Below are positions 1-11,006 of a stretch of DNA of 64,000 bases, one piece after another. Source of the stretch: Hetaerina americana (taxonomy: Eukaryota > Arthropoda > Insecta > Odonata > Calopterygidae); the NCBI GenBank assembly GCA_022747635.1, contig JAKTNV010000009.1:4529064-4593063 (forward strand). The letters are read 5' to 3'. Position 1 is the first letter of the stretch. The number at the start of each line of letters is the position of its first letter. Under the pieces are notes generated by a model. It did no database searches, was not told the DNA's origin, and saw nothing but the letters and a program-made list of their open reading frames with translations. Position numbers and translations under genes: made by a program.

Positions 1-760
1 AAATTTCCCTCCAAGTGGAGGGGGATGCGGGGGTTTGGCGGGAGCAGCTGGGGGCGCACCCTCGATAAGTATCAGGGATCGCGCCCTCTCCTCCACAGCC
101 ATCTCGGGCTCATCCATCTCCTCGGTGGTGTTCGGATTGGAGGCCAAAAACATTGCCTCCGCATAGCTCTTCCCTCCCTGGTTCCGAGGGCAGGTCTTTC
201 GCTCGTGGCCTTCTTGGTTGCAGCGGGCGCAAGTGCGGCGCTGACCCTCGTAGATGATGATAGCCCGGTTGCTGCCGATGTGGCAGTACGAGGGGATATT
301 TCTTTCGACCATCATCCGCACCACTCTCGTACCTGTCAGCACGCGCGCCATTTTGTAGCCCTCCCGCCTGTTCTCCCACGAGCGCGGACTTTTCGAAAAC
401 GTTGGAGCTCGCCCATTCAGCTTTTCAACGGCGTCTCCACTGGGAGACAAAGAACCCTCACATAATATGGGCTGCCGGAAATCTCGTTAATAGTTATTGT
501 CATCCTCTGGTCACTAAGGATGGAACTGGTAGTTTTCACGGAGTATTGTCTAAAATCCTGGTCATTGTAACTTCAGGAAAACCAAATGGCGATTACATCC
601 AAATTGGATCGCCACTATCTCTTCGGGTGTGAGGCCCAGGGATTCTAACTTGGAGTGGTGGACCTCCAATGGGGTATGGTGCTTCGCCTTCTTCTTCTCC
701 GGCTTCTCGTCAACTTGCAAGGCGAGCGTGTTTAAGCGGCGCACACTCAATTAGAAAAAT
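1..760 (-). pseudogene. LINE ORF1 (gag-like zinc-knuckle protein), fragment
   Basis: On the minus strand a reading frame from about 420 down to 1 encodes a gag-like nucleic-acid-binding protein of a non-LTR retrotransposon. A CX2CX4HX4C zinc knuckle (CARCNQEGHERKTC) lies near 190-235. It is preceded by a hydrophobic stretch with an IPSYCHIG core and a GQRRTC motif, the usual order just before the knuckles in I/Jockey-type ORF1 proteins. A proline-rich tail runs off the window edge. Residues upstream (about 750-560) are lysine-rich and read in another frame, so at least one frameshift and stops interrupt the gene. The element continues beyond position 1, so the RT is not visible. Family level is confident; the clade is not. 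Confidence 0.6.
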
Positions 761-769
761 CAAATTCAG

Positions 770-3160
770 CACGCTTGCATGAAGGAGAGCGCACCAAAAT
801 AACGAGCACTACAAAGGGAAAAAACACTCATGTACGCTCCTCTTCCCACTACACACATCCGGCGGTAGCAAACAAAAAAGAAGCCTAATATCTACACCAG
901 GAGTTGAGGTCAGCCTTGAAACAGTGATGAAAACGAAAGGAGGCCTTCCCGGTGGATGAAAGTCAATATTCAAACCGCACACTTCAAGAAGAACTAGGCG
1001 GGCGACCCCCAATCCAAAAAAACACGATCGGAACCTCGGTTTCCGAGAGTCCGGCAGATACCGGTCTCCAAAATCAAACATAAAACAGACACTCGCTAGA
1101 AACAGGCACGTCCTAGCTATCGAGGAAACGTAATGTACACTGAAATCTACTGGGTCTTTAAGCGAACAGGAGGGCCGATTCTTTGGTCAAGAGATGGCGT
1201 TAGGGAGGGAGGGCTGTTTCACCCACCAAAGGAGAAAGAAGGAAACACAAGAGGAAAGGACAGTAGGAAAGGAATCATACAATGTCATGAAGTACGAGTA
1301 TAGAAACAGTGCGTTTCGCGGCACACATAGTCGCAAGAAAGAGATGAGCCACATTTGCCAAATACCCATTCACTCGCATGCCTCGTTTTGTTTCCTTATA
1401 CAGTGGTGTGAAAAAACTTCTCACTGCCAGCCAGAACACAGCCAGTTTTAGAAAAGGCCCTAAATAGTTCAATTTATCCTTTCTTTGATTTTGACGAGTT
1501 AATTTCAAATGTCATTACGTTCATTTCAGAGAAAAAGATGACAAATAAAGTTTTCTTGAGTTCAGCTCCCTTCTTAAGGGCATTATGCCCTAACGCTCTC
1601 ATAATACTTCAATTCACTCGCAATCATTCCAATAATTGTCAGCAACCATTTGAAAGAGGTTTAAAACATTCAGTGAAACGTCTTCAGAAAGATGCCTCTT
1701 AGATTAATGTCTCCGCAGTGAAACCCCGGCTCACCGATGTAATGAGCCCGAGGCATATTCATATCCATTTTTCTTCCTGCTCCGAGAAACCTTTCATCGC
1801 ATTAATCTACTGTCTACTTCCAGACGGACATTATTAATGAATGGCGAATATGAAGGAAACAGAGTGAGAAATATTTATGATAGTCGGAGTAAACAGAGAG
1901 GTCGAGGAATAGTTAATAGTTCATGGAGTCCTTTCGATCGCGGCGACGGACTTGGACGCTCGGCAGAAGCACCACCGGCGCCCGCCGAGTCTCGAGCGGC
2001 GGAGTTTAGTTTAGCGGGCCACTCCCGAGAGAGCGCCAGCTGTCAGTCTCAGGAGTGCTCGAGATTGCGCCTACCTCAAACCTCAGCCATTACTGATTCA
2101 GAAGTCTACGAACAATTCTCAATTGTAGTGAAATCATTTTTCAATCGCGTCCATCGCGGGCCTCGTCCACCACATTCTGTTGGCTCTACTTGAAGAGCTT
2201 GTGCCACTTTAAAATTGCAGTATGCGACATGATTTCATCCTTGAACACTTTGCAAATAATGCCTAGCGTCTGCGTACCCGATTTGCCGAGTCTAACACAA
2301 AATTTGATACCGCCGTTTGATATTTGAATACATTTCCGTTTTCACCGAGTCACTCGACAGAGGTCCACTAAAATCACGATCTAGCCCAAACGAGCGCTAG
2401 CAGACGATTAGCGCTTGGTGCGAGTTCGAGGTTAGACCCCCCACCACCGAGCCTGCGCAATGCAAGGGCGCTGCAACGCACAGTTATGTCAGGGAAAACA
2501 TTTTTCAATACTTTTCATATAAACTGCGCATATAGGACATCAAATTGTTCGATGGGAACAGAGTGAACTGCAGTCGATTGCGGTAGCAATTCACGGCTAT
2601 CACCGATCTCCGCGGCAAGCTAAAGGATGCGCAGAGCCACACTTGACGACAAAGGTCGGCTCTCCGGCGGAAACTCGCAGATCTGTAAGTTACATATACG
2701 TGAGGCCATAGCTTACGTGTGACATCTACCGGAGCGGAACTTCCAGCTGCGGTCGGAGTGCTTTTTCGACCAATTAGCGCAAAAGGACATCATCTTTAAT
2801 GGGATGAAATTTACCTGCCATTATAGACTTGAATATTTTTTTCTTCCGGCTTAGCACGTTGGATTGCCTTTTAATTTTTTCTCTTCATTAAAGTTTATCT
2901 GATCTATAGAGACTAAAATGCACTTCCACAAATAGGTAGGCATAGAGTCAAGGACAATAGCGGGAGTGTAAAATAGGAGATATTGGACACATGGCGCAAT
3001 GGAGGAGAATGATGGGGACCAACTGGAGCCAACTGGTTACTAATTAAGATGTTAAACGCAGGTAAAGAGAGAAAAAAACAAATGAAACAGGAACCAAAAG
3101 AGCGATAATCTAGTCGGGCACAGGTTCAGAGCGAGTCCATGGTGCGTTCCCATAGTAATG
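770..3160. other. No recognisable gene or element
   Basis: I see no recognised coding family, RNA gene or terminal repeat here. The stretch 1920-2200 is comparatively GC-rich and holds a 118-codon open frame (1837-2193, plus) with no motif I know. It could be a UTR, a promoter-proximal region or chance. Confidence 0.4.
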
Positions 3161-3164
3161 CAAT

Positions 3165-3800
3165 ATAATTTCCCACGCCGCTCCTATTGGTCGGCGTGGG
3201 ATCAAACCACTTGGAGTACGCGGGGGGGGGGGCGCTAAGCTTTCCCGCAAAAAACCAGTGTCAGTGCACCCCAAGCCGTAAAAGCGGAAAAACGTCAGCT
3301 ATTGTAAACCTCTGTGCGCCGACCGTGTCACAAAAAATGAAATCGACGATCGAGCAACGTTACGCGATTACTAAGTTTGTGCTTAACTGAAAGCATTTCT
3401 TAAGGCGATTAACAAAACGATTCGTGAGGCTTACGGTGACTTCTACCTCTGTCCTATTCACAAGTTTCGAAGTGGTTAAAGGCCTTTAAGGAAGGCCGGG
3501 AAGAGGTTCACGACGAACAACGCTCTGGGCGGCCGTCAACAAGCAAAACCGAAAACAATGTGGCTCGTGTTTGATAGTTTTTGTATTCTGACCGTCTATT
3601 GAATATCAGCATGGTTGCCAATGGACTGGACTTGTCGTATACTGTTGAGTTTAGTTATGTTATTGAAGATTTAGCGATGAGGAAAGTGTGGGCCCAGCTC
3701 GTGTCCAAGCTGTTTGCCACAACGCGCTATGAGTCCTCGAGTTCCTGGCCAAACACCAGGTGCTGACGTTGTAACGCTGTATAGTGATGAAAAGAGTAAT
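3165..3800 (+). pseudogene. Mariner-like transposase, N-terminal remnant
   Basis: From the ATG at 3337 the frame begins like the first helix of mariner transposases (IEQRYAITKFVLN). It then shifts frame but keeps recognisable blocks. Near 3480-3560 there is a 'FKEGREEVHDEQRSGRPST' block, the usual linker between the two helix-turn-helix motifs. Near 3590-3700 come the second-HTH phrases MVANGLDLSYT and EDLAMRKV. No catalytic aspartate region is readable after 3800. The same LAMRK block occurs in the M1 copies of this window, so this is probably a related mariner. Several stops and frameshifts show it is dead. Confidence 0.65.
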
Positions 3801-4925
3801 CTTCCATGGGATATTGACCGGTAGGAGTTATTAGAAGAAGGTCCCGAATATTATATTCAAGGCCAGGTAATTGACCAGTTTTAAAGGAAAAAAATGCGAG
3901 CGTCAAGAGATTAATGTGTAAAAGAATTCCTCGGAGGGCTTGGTCTGAAGAATCTCCGGTGTGACGCTCGGTGAAGATATTTTTTCACTCTGGATGCAAA
4001 ATTTGAAAATCTTATAAATCCTGGAATGCATGAAGTTTTAAGACAAATATGTAAATTATAATTAAAATTTATTCACATGAAAAAAACATAGAAGTGAATG
4101 GAAGAATGAATTATTTCTAAGAAAATTTAAGCAAATATACTTTGACTGTCCAACTTATCAAATCTTCGCAATGATGAGGTTGTTAACTTATGATAAACAT
4201 TACATGATGCTCGGGGGCGTCCTTCGTAACGTCGTTAGTAGTGAATAGCCTGATTCGTTGGAAGACCGGGCAAGAACTAAGCCGGAAAATAAGCCGGGCA
4301 GTCATCAGGTCCTTTATATTTGCAATTTATTCGATTGTAGAATGCACTTTCATATCTCATTAAACTATCGGGAATGCATTTAGAAAGATACACCTCTCCC
4401 GGTAAGATGGGTGTTACCTGGAACCTGGAAGACGTCCCTATCCGAAGATTTCTCACTCGACCGCGTCCCGCAATGGGCAGGAGAGAGGCACGGTTGGCCG
4501 AGGAGGCGGTGGCAAAGCGAGGGGCGGTTGCAAGGGCAGGGGTGGCAGCAACCGAAAAGTGTCCGAACCGTTCGCCACAGATACAAATAAAATCAATGAA
4601 CAACTTTTGAACTCAACTTCTCCACTCATCACATGAATTAATTACTTAAAAATCAGTATTATTTATCTGTATCATTCTTTCAGGCCAATGCAAAAACACT
4701 TTCTGAAAACGTAATATTTTGTTTCCTTCCAGTCAGACTAGACGCTAACCACATTTGATTTTAGATTCATTTGATTAACCATTTTCTGATCAAATAAGAA
4801 TGGAGAATAGCCAAATTCTTATTTTTCGGTTTTTCATCATACATTTCTCCTGTTATATGAATTTTGTAAGTGACAATGCCCCTGTATGTTTTTCTAATAT
4901 ACTTTCTCATTACTTTGCGTTGAAT
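3801..4925. other. Unassigned sequence with a short GC-rich patch
   Basis: The sequence is mostly AT-rich. A GC-rich island at about 4400-4570 is open on both strands (108 codons minus, 78 codons plus), but neither product has a motif I recognise and both end in AT-rich flanks. I do not call a gene. Confidence 0.35.
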
Positions 4926-4928
4926 ATA

Positions 4929-5245
4929 CACGGTTTGTATAAAAGGTATCGGGAAAATAGATTTATTTCGGATGTTGCCGTCATAATGCCTCAAAATTCT
5001 TCAGAGTATATCTCTTGATCATCGCCACAATTTCTCCAGCGGCTTTTTCACGACTCAAAGGCTCGCTGGTAGGCGAAAGGTCCTTAAGGGTACGGGTGTG
5101 CAAGCTTGTTTGATGGCACAAAGGGTCCCGTGGTGGTGTCCTTTGAGGGAGGGTTTCAATTTCACAGGGAATAGGAATTAGTCTATTGGTGCCAAGTCGG
5201 GACTGCAAAAGGGGTGGGACGGCCACCCATCGTTGAAATGTGTTC
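4929..5245 (-). mobile_element. M1 mariner family, truncated copy
   Basis: The element begins after a TA at 4927-4928 with the family terminus CACGGTTTGTATAAAAGG and aligns by eye with the copies at 7779, 11692 and 20213. The minus-strand reading retains the end of a mariner transposase, seen elsewhere as AYQEALESWK followed by a KCV block, here much decayed. The distal end is missing, because similarity stops near 5240. It is a non-autonomous or dead copy. Confidence 0.6.
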
Positions 5246-7070
5246 TCTCGGGACCAGTAAGCGCAGCATGAATTTATATCGTAAACTGAGACAAAATACC
5301 CTTACCTTTCGCGGAACGAAATGCCTGGGAGAAAAACTCGGGTTAAAATGAATGCATGAGATACGTCATTGGCGTCAAGAGTTTAAAAAAATGATTTCCA
5401 TTTTAATAAGGCGCATCACTTTCGACTGAGAGCGCGGGGGGAGGGGGGGGCCTATATTGCACGCGGAATGGATTACGCGTCACTTTTGTTTCCGAGGCGG
5501 ATATCTAGCAGCGTAAATCGGTTCAGTTGTGACCCTTATTTACATATTATTAATGCCTCTCCATCCCAGGGCTCAGATAAAACACGCCTCCTTTTTCCCT
5601 TCCATGCAAGGTCCGCATCCCCCACCCCCTGCCCCCTAATCCACGCTTATTGAACGGGAAATCAGGAGGGGAGGATTGGGAGGAGGGTGGGAAGGGGGGG
5701 AGGGGAGGGTGGAGGACTCGAGCGGAGCACGGGGATGGAGGGAAGGGCGGAGAATTAGTGCTACCAACCGCGTCCACGATTCCCAGCCCCACCTTAATCA
5801 GCGTCTCTTCATACCTGGCAATCCTGGTACCCTCGCTATCCTGAATTTAATCGCGACTAAAATAAAACCACCGCCTGCCTTAACAGTGGGAAACTCAACG
5901 GGACTTTGAAATATTGGATTTACAGAGCTAAGGTAGATAGCGTGGCCACCCCACATGCAAACGGCCAATTCTACGATCTCTGCATTATATCCTCCCTCGA
6001 ATCGGTGTATTTCACCCTCCTAGATTTACTAACGATGTGTATACATCTCGTTCCAAATGTGCAATCACATTTATATAGAGATAGAGGCTATGGAGTCTCT
6101 TCTACCGAATTACCTCTCGTCACACATATACAAGATTAAAATTACAAATAAATTTCACAAGTTAGACATAAATAACAATAAAATCAATGCATGCAATATC
6201 TTAGGACTGACACCAAGCAACAAAAAACATTAATTGCCCAGTTCAATCACTTGACTATAACAAAATGTATACGACATACACACATACGATATATACACAT
6301 ACCAATACATGCAAACAACTCTTGTACAACAATATCCCTGCTTATATTTACAATCGCCAATACCAAGTATGAGGCGAAAGAAAAAGGAAGGATCTCGAAA
6401 TCTGTTTACGTCTGAATTTTCACAGTTTGGATTGCTGGGAAATTAGTGATTTATGAAGCTCGCGCTTGAATGATGGGGGAGAGATGGTGCATTCCGGATG
6501 ACGTGGCTCATTCCACACCCCGACGTGCCACTCTGACTGCAAATGACTGGTTGCATGTAGTTGCTCCGGGACGAGGGATAAAGAGTTTCTGATTACTTCT
6601 GACATTTAGTTTATGTATTCTATCAAGGCTATTGAAGTAATTGGTAAAATACTGAGGGGTACTATGATTTAATATTTGATAATGTAAGGACAGCTGGTCA
6701 TCGGAACAAATGAAACTATATTAAAAATATTATTAGTGTTTAAATTTTAAAACAAGAGTTAATCTTCCTAAATGGCAGATAAAACATTAAAGCTTCATAC
6801 ACAAAGGTACACCTTGAAATTTACTTCAACTGCAACGCTATTTTAAAAAAAATGAACTCAATCCGTCGAAGCTCCCCCTCGGAGCATGAAAGGCAATTGA
6901 ATGAGAGAGAAGACGGTACTCAGAATCTTCGTAATTTCAAAAATATTTTCAAATTTATTTCTCATGATAATGGCAAACAACGCATTGCTTTGAGGCATCG
7001 AAAAAATGTTTATTTAAGCTCACCTCTCTCTTAAAGTAAATAATTTGAATCCTCACATTCCTCATTGAAA
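5246..7070. other. No gene; purine-rich tract
   Basis: A G-rich run lies at about 5437-5452 and a strongly purine-biased tract (mostly G and A on the plus strand) at 5655-5760. The open frames through it are low-complexity shadows. From 6000 to 6330 the sequence is AT-rich with ACA/ATA-rich patches. I recognise no family in this stretch. Confidence 0.4.
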
Positions 7071-7074
7071 ATTT

Positions 7075-7425
7075 GATATGGAGCGTAGCTATGTACGGTG
7101 CGGAAACGTGGCCTTTGAAGCAGGAGGATAGACGTAGACTGGAGGCTTTTGAAATGTGGGTGTGGAGAAGGTGAAATGGACCAAGAAGAAAACAAATGAG
7201 GAAGTACTTGGAATGGTGAGAGGGGAGGAGAGGGGTTTGTTGGGAGAAATCCTATGGAGGCCAGAAAAGTGGATGAGGGGCGTTTTGATGGATAGTGGGA
7301 TGTTGAAGACTGTAATAGAGGGGAGTATGTTAGGCAAACGAGGAAAGGGCAGGAATTGGATGACATATCAACCATCCTATTTAAATCTTATCCTAATCCT
7401 ATCGCGGGAGGCATATTAGACGAAA
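7075..7425 (+). pseudogene. RTE-type LINE (RTE-A), C-terminal fragment
   Basis: The region encodes the post-RT domain of an RTE-type endonuclease-reverse transcriptase. It has AMYGAETWPLKQ followed by RRLEAFEMWVWRR, and then TNEEVLGMV and LLGEILWR blocks. The same order and near-identical residues occur on the minus strand at 57379-57738, which identifies the family inside this window. The frame shifts near 7170 (WVWRR is lost into VEK). Only the last ~120 codons remain, and upstream sequence does not continue the RT, so this is a 5'-truncated copy. Confidence 0.75.
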
Positions 7426-8097
7426 TGAATGGAGATTGAAATAGCATCATAGATGAAATATGAAGGTTGAGGGAGGTTGTTATGAAAGAAAAAAAGGAAA
7501 AAATAAAAAAAAGAGATATCGTAAGCCACGATCGAAACTCTAGGAAAGGAGCGAAATCATAAGAGAGGACTGCAGAGCAATAAGCTCGATTTTGCACGGA
7601 GCTGAAGCGGCTCAAAGGTTTATTAATAGAGGAGGCTGGAGCGGAGGGAACATTATCACTAAGGGGATGATCAATTAGGGTCTAGGAAGGGGAAAAAAGA
7701 CAAGCGTGATACCATGGCAGTTATGAGGAATATATAACATCTTAAGAATATAGCTTACATCACACATTTAACAATGTGCAGGGTTTGTATAAACAGTATC
7801 GGGAAAAGTTTTGGAAAAATAGATTTTATATTTCAGATAGTGCTACGATGCCTCAAAATTCATCGCAGGACATCCCTTGAGCGTCGACACACACTTGCCA
7901 GAGCGGTCTTTCCATGACTCGAGCGCCTCCTGGTATGCGGAAGGTCCGAAAGGGTACGCGTGCAAGCTTCTTTGACAACGGCACTTAGGGTCCCATGATG
8001 GTGTCCTTTGAGGAAGGATTTCGCTTTTGGGAATGGTTAATAGTGTGCTGGTACCAAGTAGGGACTCTAAGGGGGGTTGGGGAATCGTCGCGATACC

Positions 8098-8109
8098 GTT
8101 GCAGAGGTT
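8098..8109 (+). repeat. Target-site duplication, left copy
   Basis: GTTGCAGAGGTT, repeated exactly at 9245-9256. The uninterrupted M1 copy at 11.9 kb has a single related GCTGCAGAAGGT at this point, so the repeat was made by the insertion between the two copies. Confidence 0.85.
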
Positions 8110-8211
8110 AAATTCCAAAGAAACTGCGGGAGATGCCGCAACAGTAACTTTTAACGGAGTCATCCGCTAATGTGCATATCAATGCAACAATTTCAGAGTG
8201 TAAAAATCATT

Positions 8212-8284
8212 CGCCTTGACTGGGACTCGAACCCAGATCCCTCAATATCCGGTCGAGTGCTTTAGCCACTTAAGCTACCGAGGC
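8212..8284 (-). other. tRNA-like sequence 1 in retroposon
   Basis: 73 nt that fold as a cloverleaf. The acceptor strand GCCTCGG pairs with TCAAGGC with one C-A mismatch and a G-U. The D arm is GCTT/AAGC, the anticodon stem CTCGA/TTGAG and the T arm CTGGG/CCCAG around TTCGAGT. The A box (TAGCTTAAGTGG) and B box (GGTTCGAGTCC) match the pol III promoter consensus closely. The anticodon loop CCGGATA would read GGA (Ser), but it lacks U33 and the tRNA has no long variable arm, so it is a tRNA-derived retroposon module rather than a working tRNA. Confidence 0.75.
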
Positions 8285-8546
8285 GTCCTCTTAAACTCTG
8301 AAATTTTGGGGCTTTTAAAGGAACTAGATGTTATGACGAAATACCGTACATACAATGTCACATGCATTCGTAGTCGTGCGCGAGGCGCCACTGTCCACGA
8401 GGTTAAAAGCCAACTTTAAACACGTATGGTGTTTTCCCTTTGACAAATTCCAAAGAAACTGCGGGAGATGCCGCAACAGTAACTTTTAACGGAGTCATCC
8501 GCTAATGTGCATATCAATGCAACAATTTCAGAGTGTAAAAATCATT

Positions 8547-8619
8547 CGCCTTGACTGGGACTCGAACCCAGATCCCTCAATATCCGGTCGAGTGCTTTAG
8601 CCACTTAAGCTACCGAGGC
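8547..8619 (-). other. tRNA-like sequence 2 in retroposon
   Basis: By eye identical to copy 1, lying one 335-bp repeat period away in the same orientation. The A and B boxes are intact. Confidence 0.75.
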
Positions 8620-8808
8620 GTCCTCTTAAACTCTGAAATTTTGGAATTTGTCAAAGGGAAAACACCATAAGTGTTTAAAGTTGGCTTTAACCTCGTGGAC
8701 TGTGGCGCCTCGCGCACGACCACGAATGCATGTGACATTGTATGTACGGTATTTCGTCATAACATCTAGTTCCTTTAAAAGCCCCAAAATTTCAGAGTTT
8801 AAGAGGAC

Positions 8809-8881
8809 GCCTCGGTAGCTTAAGTGGCTAAAGCACTCGACCGGATATTGAGGAATCTGGGTTCGAGTCCCAGTCAAGGCG
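8809..8881 (+). other. tRNA-like sequence 3 in retroposon
   Basis: Inverted relative to copies 1 and 2, with the same arms. One base differs in the variable loop (GAAT in place of GGAT). It is flanked by perfect 11-bp inverted arms, AATTTCAGAGT upstream and ACTCTGAAATT downstream. Confidence 0.75.
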
Positions 8882-9143
8882 AATGATTTTTACACTCTGA
8901 AATTGTTGCATTGATATGCACATTAGCGGATGACTCCGTTAAAAGTTACTGTTGCGGCATCTCCCGCAGTTTCTTTGGAATTTGTCAAAGGGAAAACACC
9001 ATACGTGTTTAAAGTTGGCTTTTAACCTCGTGGACAGTGGCGCCTCGCGCACGACTACGAATGCATGTGACATTGTATGTACGGTATTTCGTCATAACAT
9101 CTAGTTCCTTTAAAAGCCCCAAAATTTCAGAGTTTAAGAGGAC

Positions 9144-9216
9144 GCCTCGGTAGCTTAAGTGGCTAAAGCACTCGACCGGATATTGAGGAATCTGGGTTCG
9201 AGTCCCAGTCAAGGCG
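9144..9216 (+). other. tRNA-like sequence 4 in retroposon
   Basis: Same as copy 3, one unit (335 bp) downstream. The insertion ends 28 nt after it, within the tail that normally follows the tRNA. Confidence 0.75.
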
Positions 9217-9244
9217 AATGATTTTTACACTCTGAAATTGTTGC

Positions 9245-9256
9245 GTTGCAGAGGTT
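9245..9256 (+). repeat. Target-site duplication, right copy
   Basis: Exact repeat of the 12 bp at 8098-8109. The M1 sequence resumes immediately after it. Confidence 0.85.
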
Positions 9257-9514
9257 CTTTACAAACAGCGGGCACTCAACTCTGCTTCTTGGTCGAGTCG
9301 AGTGGAGCATCGAAAGGCCTTCGGGACGACGAGTTTAGCACAGATCTTTCGCATCGCCGAATTATCAATGATAATGGTGTGTACATGTCTTATCAATGCC
9401 AATATAACATCTGCGATCATGCGCACACTTAATTGGCGGTCTGAATTAAGCACTGCACGTTATGAAGGTTAGGAAAAAATTGTTACCTATGCGTTTTAAA
9501 CGAACCTTGTATTC

Positions 9515-10380
9515 TTACGGTAATAAATACATATTTCACTGTAACGTGACCCCGGCTCGTTAGTCGAGTGTCTCCCCTGGAAACCCATAATGTGACATTT
9601 CCCGGCTGTCAAATATTTTTGGTAAACTATAGGAGAGGCAATGAAGATGCTGAGTGACCCACTAACTCTATCTCACTGCTCTGACGGTTCATTTACAACG
9701 CCGGCCGTTTGGGTCATGACACGCGATGAGATCAAACCAATCTTTGAGTGGAGTGTGGCAGCGGTGTTGGGTCGCAGTGACCAAATTATGAGAGAGTAAT
9801 CTACACTCAAAATAAATAGTTGCAAGCAAGAGTAAATCCTACGATTAATATATACCAAATGATAGCCGAAACATATAATACGTACTGCAGCAGTATAAGC
9901 AGTTGTTTTGTTATTAAATTTAAAAAAAGAACACCTATGATGAATTATAATTTGCCTTTATAAGCCAAAATAATTTCAAATTTGTAATAAACTTTAATGT
10001 TTTGGATTATACTAATTTGTTACGGCTGTGTCCAGGAGGTAGCGGGCGAGATAAGTCCTCGGAAGGGGGAAGTGCATGCCACAGGCCACATTGAGAGCGG
10101 AGCCGAGTGTGCGGCACTTGTTTGAGTTGCTTCTTGGTTGAATGTGTATTCAAAATCCCCCATGCGATCAACTGCATAATTATGGTTACAATTTGCTTTA
10201 AAATATTAGACAAATGTAAAATTTACAACAAAAAGCGATAAACAAAACAAAAGGGATAAAGGACGATTTAAAAAATATTGTTTTAACATTTTCGCCCTTG
10301 AGGTTGCACAGCATTCTAAATAGTTTCCAATCTTACGAGAGAGATTCTGATCAAAAGTTACATATCTAGGATGAGACCAT
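9515..10380. other. No recognisable gene
   Basis: AT-rich sequence with short open frames only. I see no terminal repeats or family motif. Confidence 0.4.
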
Positions 10381-10384
10381 ATAT

Positions 10385-10470
10385 TTTAGTTTATATTTCC
10401 TTAGATATTTTAGTGCCCTGCAAGCAACCGCTGGGGTGTGTGGCAGGGGGTGAATATGCATACTCCAGAT
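10385..10470 (-). mobile_element. CR1-B LINE 3' end fragment
   Basis: The segment GATATTTTAGTGCCCTGCAA, followed by the GTGTGTGGCAGGGGGTGAAT signature, matches the 3'-terminal UTR seen at 43.3 kb and 51.87 kb, where it is attached to an RT on the minus strand. Only about 80 bp remain before unrelated sequence and a C run (10511-10523). Confidence 0.6.
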
Positions 10471-10701
10471 AATTGAATAATCCGAGTATTGTGAATGTGT
10501 GCACATTCAACCCCCCCCCCCCCGCCACAACTGATTGTGAGGGAATGAATGCTTCATGGGAAGAAGGTAGCCGTGCCCTCCTCCCGTAGTATTTTGCATC
10601 CAAGAAAATGTTTTCGACTGTAAAACTCGATTTTTCACGCTAATCAATCCCATTGTAGAAACGCAGGTCGTCTTCGCGGTGAAAAATGGTCGCGCTGTCG
10701 G

Positions 10702-11006
10702 TGAAGTACCGTACATTCTCAATTAAAGTATCGTGCATTATCGAATGAAGTATCGTCCATTCTCAAGTGAAGTAAAGTGCATTAAAAATGAGAAGTATCG
10801 TGCATTATAAAAGAGAAGTATCGTCCATTATCAAGTGAAGTAAAGTGCATTAAAAATGAGAAGTATCGTGCATTATAAAAGAGAAGTATCGTCCATTATC
10901 AAGTGAAGTAAAGTGCATTAAAAATGAGAAGTATCGTGCATTATAAAAGAGAAGTATCGTGCATTATAAAAGAGAAGTATCGTGCATTATAAAAGAGAAG
11001 TATCGC
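10702..11006 (+). repeat. Minisatellite with 68-bp higher-order unit
   Basis: Tandem 22-23-bp monomers, each starting GAAGTA, are arranged in threes. The first type carries CGTCCATT, the second AAGTGCATT and the third CGTGCATT. The triplet recurs with a 68-bp period (starts at 10747, 10815 and 10883). The array then ends in three consecutive copies of the third monomer type. Leading monomers before 10747 are more diverged. Confidence 0.9.

Larger units (their letters stand above)
8110..9244 (-). mobile_element. tRNA-containing retroposon, head-to-head multimer with 12-bp TSD
   Basis: The insert is built from a 335-bp unit. One full minus-oriented unit (8111-8445) is followed by a partial one (8446-8643). 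At 8644 the orientation flips to a plus-oriented full unit (8645-8978) and a partial unit (8979-9244). Each contains a 73-bp tRNA-like segment. The left insertion boundary falls at CTTTGGAATTT read on the minus strand, the same boundary used by the separate copy at 51.15 kb, while the opposite end differs. A fixed 3' end, a variable 5' end and 12-bp target duplications are hallmarks of LINE-type target-primed retrotransposition. The internal inversion resembles twin priming. No protein is encoded, so it must be mobilised in trans. Confidence 0.8.
7779..9509 (-). mobile_element. M1 mariner family copy split by a nested retroposon
   Basis: The terminal inverted repeats are CAGGGTTTGTATAAACAGTA at the left and, reversed, CAAGGTTCGTTTAAAACGC at the right. 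TA follows the right end, and the left flank is TG, which could be a decayed TA. Read on the minus strand, 9453-9259 keeps the second helix-turn-helix of a mariner transposase (LNSDRQLSVRMIADV, then AMRKICAKLV). The stretch 8030-7843 keeps its C-terminus (AYQEALESWK, GKCVS). The catalytic DDD region between them is absent. A 1135-bp tRNA-containing insertion separates the two halves. The 11.7-kb copy shows the uninterrupted arrangement. Confidence 0.75.

Noticed and set aside
5550..5909. Glycine/proline-rich frames at the purine-rich tract
   Set aside because: Low-complexity composition opens frames on both strands; no domain.
8216..9212. Repeated 67-83 codon open frames
   Set aside because: They are copies of the non-coding 335-bp unit read through the tRNA-like segment. 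They recur on both strands purely because the unit is inverted.
8212..9216. Cluster of four functional tRNA-Ser(GGA) genes
   Set aside because: They lie inside a retroposon with target duplications. The loop lacks U33, the acceptor stem has a mismatch and no long variable arm is present. A tRNA-derived module is the better reading.
8110..9244. CRISPR-like array or foldback DNA transposon
   Set aside because: The units are 335 bp with no spacer/repeat alternation. A foldback transposon would need matching outer ends, but the two outer ends differ while the 3' end matches the 51.15-kb copy.
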